Shown here one piece after another: positions 33,797 to 52,621 of a stretch of DNA of 64,000 nt. Positions within the stretch are counted from its first letter, which is position 1. Each line of letters opens with the position of its first letter. Source of the stretch: Ptychodera flava (taxonomy: Eukaryota > Hemichordata > Enteropneusta > Ptychoderidae); contig NC_091933.1 of the NCBI RefSeq assembly GCF_041260155.1, positions 32,614,293-32,678,292 on the forward strand, in the 5' to 3' direction. A model generated the notes under the pieces. The model was not told the DNA's origin, did not search any database, and saw nothing but the letters and a program-made list of their open reading frames with translations. The position numbers and the translations under genes were made by a program.

Positions 33797-34438
33797 GGTT
33801 GTTGATTGTTGTTTACCTGTAGGCTGCGCTGTTCTACACTCGCAGTCGTACTCGCTGACTGAAGTTGCTGGTCAGTTTGACATTCAACAGGCACTTCAGG
33901 TTAAGATCAAAGACAAACCTATCGAAACAAAAAAATATCGGTCAATGTGGGCGAACGGTGGTGTTTCCTTATTCAACACCCGTATTTCCCGTTCTCGCAT
34001 GCATTCTTTTCGGCAGCTCTTTCTCACCCTACTCGACAGCTTTTGTGATGAAGTTTTACGTCACCAATCGTCACGGGGAAGTCAGGGAAGATAAGAATGC
34101 CTAAGTTAAGTATAATTTATACTATGGCTGAAGTAATAGCGATATCAGGGTTTTGGAAAGGGAAATAACAAACTTATGACATTTAGACATTCGGAGGCTC
34201 TTAAACTAAAATCTTAGACTGAAGCAAACATATATTGGTCGATGTAGTTAAGTGCAAGCTAGTGCATATATACTATTAGAAAGCTAAGGAGTTTGAACAA
34301 GGTCACGTGATATCGCCCCTTTCCACAGCCATTTTGAATATTGGCTATTGTTTCTGCCTCAGCCGGGCAGATTTCACCAAAGTTTCGACTGTTTCACTTG
34401 TCCTCTAAACATATTTTGAAGAATAGTTTATAGGCAAG
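33797..34438. promoter_or_regulatory. Bidirectional promoter region of the tandem-C2 gene and SEC61A
   Basis: 642 bp lie between divergent start codons. Motifs seen: an ATF/CREB-like TTACGTCA at 34056-34063 directly followed by CCAAT at 34064-34068, an E box CACGTG at 34304-34309, a YY1-like GCCATTTT near 34328, and an inverted CCAAT box (ATTGG) at 34340-34344. The last three lie 100-135 bp upstream of the SEC61A ATG. ATF-type sites would fit the ER-stress response known for translocon genes, but a perfect ERSE is not present. The open frame across 33795-34094 has no family resemblance and is read here as 5' UTR or promoter. Confidence 0.6.
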
Positions 34439-41159
<6,721 letters not shown>

Positions 41160-43613
41160 AACCACGACTTGGCTAAAAACGTAACATAAAAGAGAAAATT
41201 TTATTCACTGGTAAAATATTCATCTCAAAGTTTTTTTTTCTATCAGTTTCAATCGGATCTCATCCATTCATATAAGTGTCAAAAGACACCAAAACAAACT
41301 TGCAAAAGCAGCATACCCGAGATAAAGAGCAGTCCGTCAAAAACTTTCATTCTTTCTAAATCTTGAGTTTCCTCACATGTATTTTACCCTGATATAATCA
41401 TGTTTGCTTCTATCATTGCAAAGTGAACCGGCCCTCATTGTCTACCAAGAATGAAAATGCTGTCAATTTTTTTTAATTGCCCATTGTAGTTTTGCTAAAT
41501 GTGTATTGTTAACTCTAAACCACCTTCAAACCTGTTCAGGGTTGTCAACTGCCAGAGACCATATTATGTATGTCATACTCATCCTAGCCAATTACCTACC
41601 ATCCATCTGTCAATTATATGACCAAAAACACTGATTTGAAACCAGACTTTGTATGTCCCGTGGTTTTCAAAAGTATGGTCGGGACCCCATGTTTGGAAAT
41701 TGATCTGAATGGGTTAATGTTCCAGGAAAAGTAACATTCCTTTTCAATGAAGTTTTGTTTTATTCCCCTATGATGTAATATTTTAAAGAGTTTATGCTAA
41801 TTATCACATTGTGATGCAAATGACGATGAAACAATGTATTCAGACACATTCTCCAATATATCAGCTTTTAGTTTCTTGCTCTGTATTTTTATCAAAATGT
41901 TTTGCAAAAGGAATTGTTTCTCGTCCCAGAACTTTACACAAACGAGCGCATTACATGTTTCTTGATTATGAGGATGATACGGTGTATAGATAAGGATTGA
42001 GAGAATTCATGCTATTAGTTTGATTAAGCTGATCAATTTCCTTGCCCTACAGGATAATTGGTTGACAATCCATTGTGTCCTGGGCCATATTTTTAAGCCA
42101 AGTATTTTAATATGTCAATCTTGGTTTGGATCTGACATGTCATTGTAAATTGCCATAAGATTTATCCCCCGTGCTGCGGTACAACATTGAACAAAATTTC
42201 CAAAAAAAAAAAGCATATGACAAAAAGGAAAAAAAAAATGTTTTAATTCAAATGAAATGAGTCTGTGACCAAGTGTGTGACACGAATGTCTTATTCTGAT
42301 GTCAATGCAAGTTATAGGAAGAGTTGAATGTAAAAGATCATTTTGCTTTATCGGCAAGTTCTGTCAAGTCATGTCAACAACTGTTTTTCCCATAAAAAAG
42401 TAAAACAACTTTCCAACTATAAATTACTTTGATTTGTGAGATCTGTTTTATGTGATCGACAGACTGTGGGAGTGTGTGTTTTATGCCAGTGACCAAGGAA
42501 TATGTTGATTTGTTTACATAGTTTGTAAACGTTGTGGTCATGTGACAAGGAAGACAATAATATTTGCCTACATGTGCACCAAAGATCACTTCAAGCTGTA
42601 GAGAAATTATTGATTAAATATAGAGCAAATGAAAAACCATATCACATAATTTGAACCATTATCTTATGCTTGACACATTGCATTGATATGGTGTGTGCTT
42701 GACTTTTGTAGGAAATGATGATAAAGATACCTGCAAAGTGAGTCTGTGTTGGACATTCTTCAATATGTCAGTTTGTAGAACTAGGCTAGAGATCATACTG
42801 AGATAAGTGTCATCATTAAAGCAGATAGAGCCAGTAAGATCAATCACTTGGCTGGTCCATCACGTGTTTAACCATGACACTTGTACACAGCTGATACCAA
42901 CATAGCGATGTCAGTTGCATAAACAAGCTACTTTATCCTGTGATTGCCCAACAAGTCTTTCAAATTGCGGGCAGATTCTTTGTACACCAGCACACAGTTG
43001 TGTCCCACATGGTGTGGGCATGTCAGGGAGACCCTAGGTTGAGATAAACTCTGAGAAATTTTGGCTGATTGCATGCACTGCATTGATCTTGATTTGTAAG
43101 CAGCTTGTTGATATGGTTTTGTGTGGGATCTTCACAGAACAGTAGACAAGTTCATGTTTGTAGCGGTAAACACAGAGCAGACCCTCCATCATCATTTCAC
43201 ACGTAAAACTCCTATGGACATAGTGATTTGAGAACACTGAAGTATGTTCAAGCGATGACATATTACAACAAACTGTGGTGAAAGTTCATTTCATGACACC
43301 TCTTTGCCATGGTATCTTAAAAGTGTTTATTGCTCAATTAGAACACACATTATATTTGTACATTTCTTATGGTATACAGACCAGCTGAAAATATATATGG
43401 GTCTTTGATGTCAGGATCTGTGGCCTTTGACAAGTATAATGCTAATACCTCTACGAAGGATAAGTAATCTTATATGAACACACAGCTTTGTCTCTGTCAG
43501 TCTTCAACTCTTGTGAACTGACCGTGTTTAATATATCTATAGAAGTGCATGCAGGCAGTTCCTATAAATCCATTTCTGTGAAGCAAACGTGCAAATTGCT
43601 GAGGTGAATTAAA
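41160..43613 (+). other. SEC61A1: Probable long 3' UTR and flank of SEC61A
   Basis: No coding exon is seen. There is no canonical AATAAA on the plus strand after the stop. The variant ATTAAA occurs at 42613-42618 and 43608-43613. The stretch keeps the low CpG content of the gene body until about 43.7 kb, which fits a transcribed, methylated 3' UTR of up to about 2.4 kb (inference). Confidence 0.45.
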
Positions 43614-43886
43614 CGTTTTAGACTTATAAATTAGCTGGCCAACGCTCAAGTTTCTGGTTAAGTTTTTGACAAATGATTAATTGTTTTTGTAAATGAGCTA
43701 TGTAATTATGTTTCATTCGTACATTCAATTTCACAAAATTTTCATTTGAAGCTTGTTTTCATCCTGCGGTCAAAGTAAGCATTTAATCGCTGCCTTCCAC
43801 CTGTCCCTGTTAGTAACCATCGCATTGCTAGTAAACAGCAACAAACAAGACCAGGGGCAAACGGATGAAAATTCATGGCATCGAGA

Positions 43887-43900
43887 GCGCCCTCTGCAGA
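43887..43900 (-). promoter_or_regulatory. CTCF-like motif
   Basis: Read on the minus strand, TCTGCAGAGGGCGC fits 12 of 14 positions of the bilaterian CTCF core CCASYAGRKGGCRS, including the whole AGAGGGCGC half. It lies at the border between the SEC61A flank and the CpG-rich gene-free region. Binding is not demonstrated. Confidence 0.35.
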
Positions 43901-46865
43901 TAATTTCTCCGATTGCGGCTCAGTCCGATGTGCGCCCTCATGATGTTTATCGCACAAGGTGGACTTCTGATTCACTCATTTCATTCATTTATCCTTCGCA
44001 ATGCGATGTGCAATTTGGTTCGTCAGAGATCGTATCTATGGTTATCAGCCTTCTAATATCATCCCAGAATAGCGATGGAGAGATACGAACTAACAGCCAG
44101 CAAGAAGGTCATATAATCTGCATCTAAGCCATTTGATAGCCCAGATAAGCATCGCCAGGGATTTGGCTCTAGGATTACAGAAATCATCCGAAGCGACTCG
44201 TCTGAAAATGCCACTAGGTGTCAATCATGTCAGTAAAGTCCCTGCCTCTGGCCAACTTCTGTCAATACGCAGCCAAACTTTAATGACAAAGCCATCTCTC
44301 CCCCCGTCTCCGAGCCACAGAGTAAATTAAAATGCGTATTTTTTTTCCTTCAGCGTGACACTTTACAAGTGAATTGGACAAGGCAAACGGTTAAGCGCAG
44401 TAGCTGTTATTAATACTAACTTTAATGCCGTAACGCTAATCTATTGTTACATTTGCGGTCATTAACATTGTTTTCTTTACTGTTGTTGGTCGTGTTCACA
44501 TGATAGGAAAGAGGCAGATAATCGATCATTTTAACAAGTTTCAGAGCACCGTTGGTTTCGGATTTCGGTAATTTCCGAATCCACTACGCGCATCTCCCGA
44601 CTCTCTTTTCCATAAGCTACGACCTGTAGACTTGCTATTTCCATCTCGATTGCAATTGATGTGGAATATTGATTGATAAGAAGATTCAAATACTCGAATC
44701 TTCCGGATCAGAACTTCCCTTTCATGAAATTTTGTACACAGCGTCGTAAATTTCAGTGGTTATTTTCTTTTTCGTGCTGTTTTTGTGTCCAAGGGGAAAT
44801 GCTACACACCATTAATTTAAAGTAATGTTTCCATTGGAACTGTAAACATCCACATTTGGGCTTCCCACTCAAGATGTGGTCCTGGAGAAGTCTATAATTT
44901 AGTGAGGATTTTCGAAACCGATTTGAGCCCGCTGCTTCCAAGTTTCAGTGATAGCACGCGAAAGTTAAAGAGTTGTTTACATGTTAGATGGAAAAACCGA
45001 CGCCGGAACGTAAATAACATAATAAACAGTCGATAGGGGAACCGAAACACGCGCAAATGGTGTTGCAGTCATCGTGTAATCGTGTGCGTCATTTCTGGAT
45101 TGGTAGAAATGAGAATTAATTACTTTTTATCGCATTCAAATTCAAATTCGAATTCGACTTTCACCAACCCTGGCTGGTTTATCGCTTTTTGTGGCTATCA
45201 CGGCTAATTAGGCAGGAACAGACGAGTTTCAATGTGGGCCAGGGGGAATCTTCAATCATCCCCAATCACGGACACGCTTGTCAGGTGTTCACCTCTGTTT
45301 TTTCATAATTTGTACACTCTGTCGATTCTGATGCCCCGTCCGATATTGTTTTCTACCAGTACAGATGTCAGGACATCGTGTTGGGCCCTGGTCGGTTTCG
45401 TGCCACACCGTGCGATGCCCTTTCAAATCAGCCGAGTCAAATAGGAGAAGTCAGCATATCAAACCCGCGTTCGGAATCCCCACGACGCGTACCGCGAAAT
45501 CTGCCAGGGATCATTACGAGAAAATGAACACATTTGCAATCAACGTGATGATATTGACAAGCCTCTTGTATCAGGCAGGGATTTAATTAAATTCAATCAG
45601 TGAAATATTTATTGATATGAGTTTCTATTTCCAAGTAATGTGAGATATGATTGTAAATGTGCTGGTCCGCGGGGAGTGACCTTTTTAAACAGAATAGTCG
45701 CACTGAACAAAACGGACCTATCATTATATAATTAATATATTTCTTTAATTTTGACCTATCTGTTAGGCCGGCAGTTTGTCATCCTAGAAGTGTCTCGGAA
45801 AAACGGATTGAAGGCACCCATGAGATCGCATCGGGAAAAATTACATGACAATTTCCCAGAGGATCATGACTTTTTAGCTGTATATTTGGATTTACGACGT
45901 CCCAAATAGCCATCGCTTCGGAACGCTTTTTATTGTTTGGAAACGGTCATGAAATCTGCAAATGAAACTGACATGAATGCCCAACAAAAGAGTGCACTAC
46001 GCGAATCCAATCGGTTTGGATTTGCATCGCCCATATCGTGCGGTTATCAATTTCACCGCATCCATCGTGACTTTGGAGAAAGGGGGAATCTGGAGTGCGC
46101 ATTTCTCATTTTCATGAAATGAAATCAATATCTTTTTTCATGTTTTTATGAAATCGAAATCGCTATGAATGAACTGTGTTGAACATCCAACTTTGGCGGG
46201 CTGCTTTCATCTCTTGGTAATAAGATCGCTTCCATTTTAATACTCCCCCTGAATTACTAAAATTACACCCAAATATCTCGACCAAAGACCTAACAAATAC
46301 TCAGAGAAAAGTTGACTGCGCAATGAATATTTTATGACGGTTTTGTTAGTCTCGGACAAAGGGGGATGGGTTTCTGTTGCCTGTAACGCACCAATTTCAT
46401 TTCGGTATTCACGAGATGCGGAGAAATAGATTCCGGAATCACATAATTACGATGAGGATGAAATCGGAGGCATTCATATTTGCAATCTTTTATATTGATT
46501 ACCAGCTCCCTGGCCAAGTTAGCGAGTTTGTCCTCGGGTTGGATAACATCTGGCGTTTTGTATATATCGTTGTCTCTGGATGCATTTTCCCCAGTGTCCC
46601 ACCAAGTCTTCCCTCTGTCCTCAATCTATTTAATTCGACCTCCCTCCTCGCGGTATACTCGAATTCCCCCAGTGTGCATACAGTATATTGTAATACATAT
46701 TACGAGCCCTAAAACTTTGTCCCACTTTGCTGATGTGCCCTCCAACCAACGACCTTCCCTCGTGACCTTCCTTCACTGATTTCGATTCGAAGTATCTGTC
46801 ACGGTCCGTGAAAGTAGACAAAGAGAGGATTGAAAAGTCATCGACTCTGTTTACGACACTCGTGT

Positions 46866-46909
<44 letters not shown>

Positions 46910-46910
46910 G
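46866..46910. repeat. (TTG)n microsatellite
   Basis: Fifteen uninterrupted TTG units. Confidence 0.95.
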
Positions 46911-48530
46911 CTTTTTTCCGGCATCTGTCCTTCTGCTTATCTTGCTGACCGTCAATCTGCTACAAAGAAAACGCAAACAAAAATACAAACAAATGGAACC
47001 ATGTTTCCACACTGAGGTGTCGACACATAATCGATGCTCATCTCAGACGACACCGTGTGATAACTACTGGAGGGCCAGAAGTGATCGAGATAAACCTCTC
47101 GAGGTCAGAGTACGAGCAGCGTGAATACATGTATTGGAAATATATCACCTATAGATGGACGCTGATACTGTTACGTTATGACAGTGTCACAATACGAGCG
47201 CGCATTTTCCTGATATCTACACGATCCACGTTACTCAACATAATACACACATTTGTACCCTTTGTTCGGAAAACCACGTTACACAATTGCAGCGTGCCTG
47301 TGTAATGTGATATCACGGTTGATATTAATTTCTTCGTATCACGTATAATTTTCACAAGTTGCCTAGATCTCTGCCTGTAGTGCTTCCAATTTGCATATCA
47401 ATATTCTTTAACTTTGTAGGAAACGTTTCTGTCAAACGTCTTTAACGAAATTTGTGTGTGTATGTGTCTGAGGGGGGGGGGAGGTAGGGCTTGCCATTTA
47501 TGCCGCTTGGTATCTTATTTGATGTGTCGTAATAATAATAATTTTGGATGTTCGTATAAATTGGAATCTTAAGAAATACCAAAACAAACCCAGACTGCTT
47601 GAGATAAAATTACGCTCGAATTAAAAAAGTCCTCGGACTGGGCGATCTTATCAGAACTATAGCATTTTATAACAAGGGGGGATATTGTCTGGAAAGAATG
47701 AAACTCAACCTAAAATTTAACATGGGAATCGGGCAGTATCCACAGCAGAAATGCTGATAATAGATTTGAGTTGCACAGGTATAGCATTGTTGTCATCGGT
47801 ATGCCCATTGTTATGGATCATAACAGGTGGTGTTAGCCACGGTCCCATGACCAGTGAACATATTTAGAGACCGTTTTAGCCAGTGTTTCATACCGTCTAG
47901 ACGAGCCGTGAAAACACACACAAAGAACGTTATTATCAAGAGGAGGCAGACAAACTTGCCTGGTGGCACTGTTTTTCTGTTTGTCCATTAGGCTGTGGTG
48001 TGTTTTTGCTTTCACAGAACACCTCGTCAAGCTACAGGGTGGACGATCGATTGTGACATATCTCCCCGGTATGGAATTTACCAGGACCCTCACACCGGGA
48101 ATTGAAAACTCTCGCACAGTTCTGTCGAATCGACTAACACCCATATTTGGATGCTTTAAAGTCATGCGATTTGACAATTGATCGTGGTTTCATCGCGGGC
48201 GACCCGAACGTGGACGAAATTGAGCCGTGCACTGCTTCGCGCAAAATATAGCAACACGGCCGCTCGAGTTAGCCGAGCACCCGGCAAAGAGAGATAAATT
48301 GCGAAAAAAATTACAGAAGACAAACAGTATGAAAGCGAGAAAAACAGCAAAAAGCCAAGAACAACTGGAAAACACAAAGCAAAAAAATAACAGGGCAAAG
48401 TCCGAGCAAAACAGGACAACCAGAAAAAAAAACAAAAACATAAAACGCAAGTACACATCCCATCGCGCCAAATGCAAAGATCTACATCCAATCGATCAAA
48501 ATATTGAAAACTTTTTTCCACCGCGAAATT

Positions 48531-48532
<2 letters not shown>

Positions 48533-48609
<77 letters not shown>
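48533..48609. repeat. (TA)n microsatellite at the LINE 3' end
   Basis: About 77 bp of pure TA directly abutting the 3' end of the minus-strand LINE fragment. This is the position of the simple-repeat tail seen in LINE clades that lack a poly(A) tail. Confidence 0.95.
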
Positions 48610-48610
<1 letters not shown>

Positions 48611-48611
<1 letters not shown>

Positions 48612-49360
48612 GTTAGTATACTTCAGTATTGGACTGCCGATGTTTTTTTTTGTATTTAAAATTGTTTTATTGGTAACATTTTTTAGTAACATGAACTTAA
48701 GATAAAATGAAGTACAGTGCTTAATTATCCACAATTTTGTGTAATATTGAAATCCATTTGTTGCAATGTCTCTCTAATTTGTCTTTTTCCAGAGCTATTT
48801 CGTACTCTAGATGGTAGTTGAATTTCACTTGCAACATAAAAGCTGCAAAGTGTGGTTTACTCTGTTTCATTTTCATGGCATAGATGTGTCTTTTGGCTAA
48901 CAGTAGCAAGTGATTATGAATGTCAGAGTAACCGTCAACGCCAAAGAGCACTTCATTTAAGTTATGTCTCGTGAACAAACTGAGAGATGCCTCGAAAAAT
49001 GTGTGAAACTCGTTCCAGAAGGTCTCAGTGAATTTACAGGTGTAGAAAAGATGATCTAGTGTCTCGTTGCTGTTTTGGCAGAATGAACAGAGCGGTGATT
49101 GGTCCATGCCTCTTCTAGATAGATCGTAGTTTGTGTACAGAATATGATGAAGAAGTTTGAACTGGAATTCACGTGTTTTTGTGTCTATGGCTATCTTAAA
49201 TGGTAGACTATATATGGGAGACCATGGTCCAGTAAAGTCATATTCTCTTTCATAATATCGTTCATTAATTGGACTTAGTTCCTCTTTACTGTAAATGGCG
49301 TTTCTGATGCTGGACTGCCGGTGTTTCTGTCGATATTTCGCTGATAAGATATGGTAGAGG
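48611..49360 (-). mobile_element. 5'-truncated LINE (non-LTR retrotransposon), end of ORF2 plus 3' UTR
   Basis: Read on the minus strand from about 49350, an open frame gives motifs typical of the region after the reverse transcriptase of non-LTR elements: GPWSPIYSLPFKIAIDTKTR, FQFKLLHHILYTN, and a zinc knuckle CSFCQNSNETLDHLFYTC (C-x2-C..H-x4-C) followed by FWNEF. The frame ends with TAA at 48723-48721, then about 110 bp of 3' UTR and the TA repeat. Upstream of about 49360 the frame is closed and the similarity ends, so endonuclease and RT domains are missing. The roughly 205 C-terminal codons are uninterrupted, which suggests a fairly recent 5'-truncated insertion. The clade is uncertain (CR1/L2/jockey-like group). 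Confidence 0.85.
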
Positions 49361-50548
49361 ATTTATTCATCACACTGACTTTTTCATATTCACTTTTTAC
49401 CAGAGCGTACGTAATAAGATCATACAAATGTCCCTATCATATAACGTCTCGAGTGAATTTAAACGTTAAAATAAAAAAAAAAGTACACGAGACACAAGAC
49501 ATATGCTACAGTGTGTACACTGTGTATGTTGGGTAAAGTCTGATAAAAAAGCGGTATGAGCCATTATGGAGGCAAGATAAGATAATACCCTCTCCCAGCT
49601 CGACCGCTGATAAGAGACACATCTTCGACGATTCCAACCGTTGCTCATTTCAATGTGGAAATTAACACCGGTACAGCTCTGTGCAAATATACGCCGAGTT
49701 TATAGTCCGTCACTGGCTGCAGCCTTAGCGTCGTCGGTTGCGCAACACACACCCTGGGCGCTAATTGCTGAGTAACTTTTCACTGATGGAGGGCATTTTT
49801 GTGATCTCCCCTGACAAAAAGGTCGAAGAACGCGCAAGGTAAGTCAGGTGGGAGTGGCTGCGCAAACGGCTCGCTCTGTCGACTGTGTGGCACGACATTG
49901 AAATGAAATCTACGCACATGCAAATACGATTGTCAATTTCCTGTCGCTGCCTCGTCCCGCATCGTGACAGCGCACTCGAAACCTTCACTGAAAGTGACTA
50001 TTAAATCGGAATTCCTGTGGACGATGTAACCAGAAACGACAGTCTTCGGCTTGGAAATTGCTAACTCTTAATTTCATTGCACAACGCTCGAGGCGCTTGC
50101 AATTTAGTGCAACACAAGTGAAGTTGGTTCTCTCGGCCAAACGGTTCAAGCGCCGCAGCTGTGTTTATTGTCAGTTGCTCGCCAGCCAATATCTCGTTCA
50201 ACGACCCAAAAGATATTTTCATTAATTACTCCGATTTGGTGTATTAGCTGAAACAGACATTCTGGCACTGATGTAGGATTTCGTAATGAGAAATATGTCA
50301 ATTATTCGAGTAATGTTGGCGCATTTCTGTTTTGAAGCTGAACGCTCGCAGTTCACAATCGCCCCTGAGTACCGCTGAGACGTGATTTTCCTAAATGATC
50401 AAAATTTTTTGATCGTTTTTTTGGCCTAATTGGATATTCACTCTTAGCGTCACAAGAACAAAGGGGTACGATATTTGCATGGGATTAATTTCAATTTCGC
50501 TTGTTTAACAGTCAACTCTTCGACGTTTATCGACCAGTCTCCAGGTAT

Positions 50549-50588
50549 GGGTTTGAACTCAAAACTGCGTCGTTTTGAGTTTGAACCC
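50549..50588. repeat. 17-bp imperfect inverted repeat
   Basis: GGGTTTGAACTCAAAAC (50549-50565) and GTTTTGAGTTTGAACCC (50572-50588) pair with two mismatches around a 6-bp loop. Each arm resembles a tRNA B box. No tRNA fold was found around it. Confidence 0.65.
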
Positions 50589-52534
50589 AAGGCCAGTCAC
50601 TAGACTACACACGTTGACACATGAGCACGGAACAAAATAATGGAGGAGGCAAAAATATCCTCGTTGAATGATAACCTGTTCTGCGTGATCGTAGGGGACA
50701 ATAAACGTGACAGGGGGATTATCAGTTCACTTCATCTATTTTTTCCCATTTCTTTTCCAAGTCTATTTTCCCATCTCTTTTCCATATTAGCGACTGCGGG
50801 ATTTAGACGAGTGTTTGAATGCCTAGTAAATACAGATAAATTCAAAGTAAATTGATGATTTTGATGCGATGCGATAAATATATCTAAATCCCCACCCGGG
50901 ACGCTCTTGCCTTATACTTGCAAAGCTGGGTGACTGCCATTGCATTTATTTATGTTTTTGTTTCATTTATATACCCCCAGGGAACTTCAGAGAGAGAGAG
51001 AAAAAAAAAGCTTGGCACTGGCTGAAGTTTAAAGAAATTGCGAGTATAACTCGAAGTTTACTTTTATTGGCGACACGACATTACAGACTCGGTTGGAATG
51101 ACTGCCGTGACCTCCATAAACCATGTCATTTTCCAGTCGATTCGTTCTGCCGAATTTGTTTTATCTTCTTTTTATTCCGGTGTTTTGTGGATGCCATGTA
51201 GAGGAGCCCGGTTCATCCCACCTCTAACCCCCGTAATCAACAGTGGTAATAACGGCAGCTAACGTTCATTTATTTGTACACGGATCACCTAGTCACAGGA
51301 GATTTATACAGTAGATTGGGTAGGAATGGCTAGGCGGCGTTTTCAGAGGCAGGCGCGTCGACTTCTTGCAAGATTAGTTTGGCCTTTGGCACGAACACAG
51401 CCTGTACCCGAAATACCTTGTTTCATTTCGCCGCCAGTGTAGCGTTTTTTAATAGGCGTGCATTAATTGAGGTGTTCCGTGGGCATATGTTAAAAGCATG
51501 GAGTAGTTAATAGAGAAATTCTCTCCCACCGGCCCTTAAACATCGGACGACAATTGAGCGATGATGGTTTTCCAATTTGCCTCTTGTTTTGTCCATCGTC
51601 TGTATCCTCGACAAAGTGGTGTAGGTAATGTAAAAGGCGAAATGCGTATAGAGAAAACAGGGTTTGAAAAACACAACTGTCAGTTCACTGTCACTAATTC
51701 ATTTCCCTGGTGACGTGTTAAGTGATGTCTGCATAGTCACTGCGTGTTCGAGCTTTTCCCCTTTTTTTTGCAATTTGGTCTTTAAAACAATCTACTAACA
51801 ATAATATTTCAGCCCTTTTCAAACCAGTGGATTTCATTCCGCAAGTGGTTTTCATCGTCGAATTTCACGACCCATGTTTTTGAGTCAAAATATCTTTTAA
51901 TATTCCCCTTGGCCATACAGCCATTTCCAGCTGCATTTCCGTCACGCAGGGCCTAGAATGAAGATGGCCCGACAGAGAAAGGGCGTTTTTATCACCATTA
52001 TATCTTATAAGTGGCAAAACTGTGACGAGAACTTCCGAATTCATTAGTTTCCGTACTTTCGTGTTCAGAAAATGGACACACGAGATTTTGTCCCTTTCAA
52101 GTTTCAGATAGTGAAGATGAGACGATATTGTACTGGACACCGTGACATATGTTCCTTTCCTTCTCTGTTCAATGAGCAATTTAGGAGTACGCTGATTTAT
52201 ACGGAGAAGCTGACTGTTGCCCTAGCATTTCAGAGGAGAGCTACCTGTCTCATGTGGATACGTACATTGTTCAGTAAAGAGAAAATAAAGAGCACATTAT
52301 AGAGAGAAATATACACTGTTAGCGTGATTAACACTCGCCTCAACCGACATGTCAGTCTGATGTGCTATGAGAATTTCTTTTAGCCAGCTCAGGCAAGTCG
52401 ATGCTCAAAACTAGCACTTTCGCGATTTTTTTTTCAACAAACGCGAGGCGCCGATAAATTTTCGGCGTAATCGGATCGCGGGCTCCCGAGCGCAACATTG
52501 AAGCGAGCGAAGACAGACTGGCCTCTATTTCAAG

Positions 52535-52621
52535 ATGGCTGCACCTGGCGAGCTAACCGATCTTGATCTACCCAAACAAAATGACGAATTAATGCGGAAT
52601 AATGCTACTCAACGCGACTGA
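52535..52621 (+). CDS. Possible 28-codon ORF in a CpG-dense patch (uncertain)
   Basis: An ATG in good context (caagATGG) opens a 28-residue frame starting MAAPGELTDLDLPKQNDEL and ending in TGA. The 130 bp before it is the most CpG-dense patch nearby (gcgaggcgccg, gatcgcgggctcccgagcgc), which looks like a promoter and 5' UTR. I see no splice donor that would extend the frame and no homologue I recognise. It could be a uORF, a first exon with an unseen donor, or chance. Confidence 0.2.
   Translation: MAAPGELTDLDLPKQNDELMRNNATQRD

Larger units (their letters stand above)
43751..48530. other. CpG-rich gene-free stretch
   Basis: CpG dinucleotides are several times more frequent than in the preceding 2 kb. 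No spliceable exon with family resemblance is seen on either strand. Homeodomain-type TAATTA cores occur (for example ggctaattagg near 45204). It could hold long-range regulatory DNA, but nothing in the sequence alone proves that. Confidence 0.4.

Noticed and set aside
34050-34080. Perfect ER-stress element (CCAAT-N9-CCACG) upstream of SEC61A
   Set aside because: CCAAT and a CACG core are close together but the spacing and second half do not fit the consensus. Only the ATF-like and CCAAT motifs are reported.
48162-48734. 190-codon minus-strand frame and the overlapping 127-codon plus-strand frame
   Set aside because: Both run through the (TA)n microsatellite and have low-complexity Lys- or Phe-rich sequence with no domain. 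The LINE 3' end explains part of the region.
50520-50610. tRNA gene suggested by TTTGAACCC and TAGTCTAGTG blocks
   Set aside because: The A-like and B-like boxes are only a few bases apart and no cloverleaf forms. Kept only as an inverted repeat.
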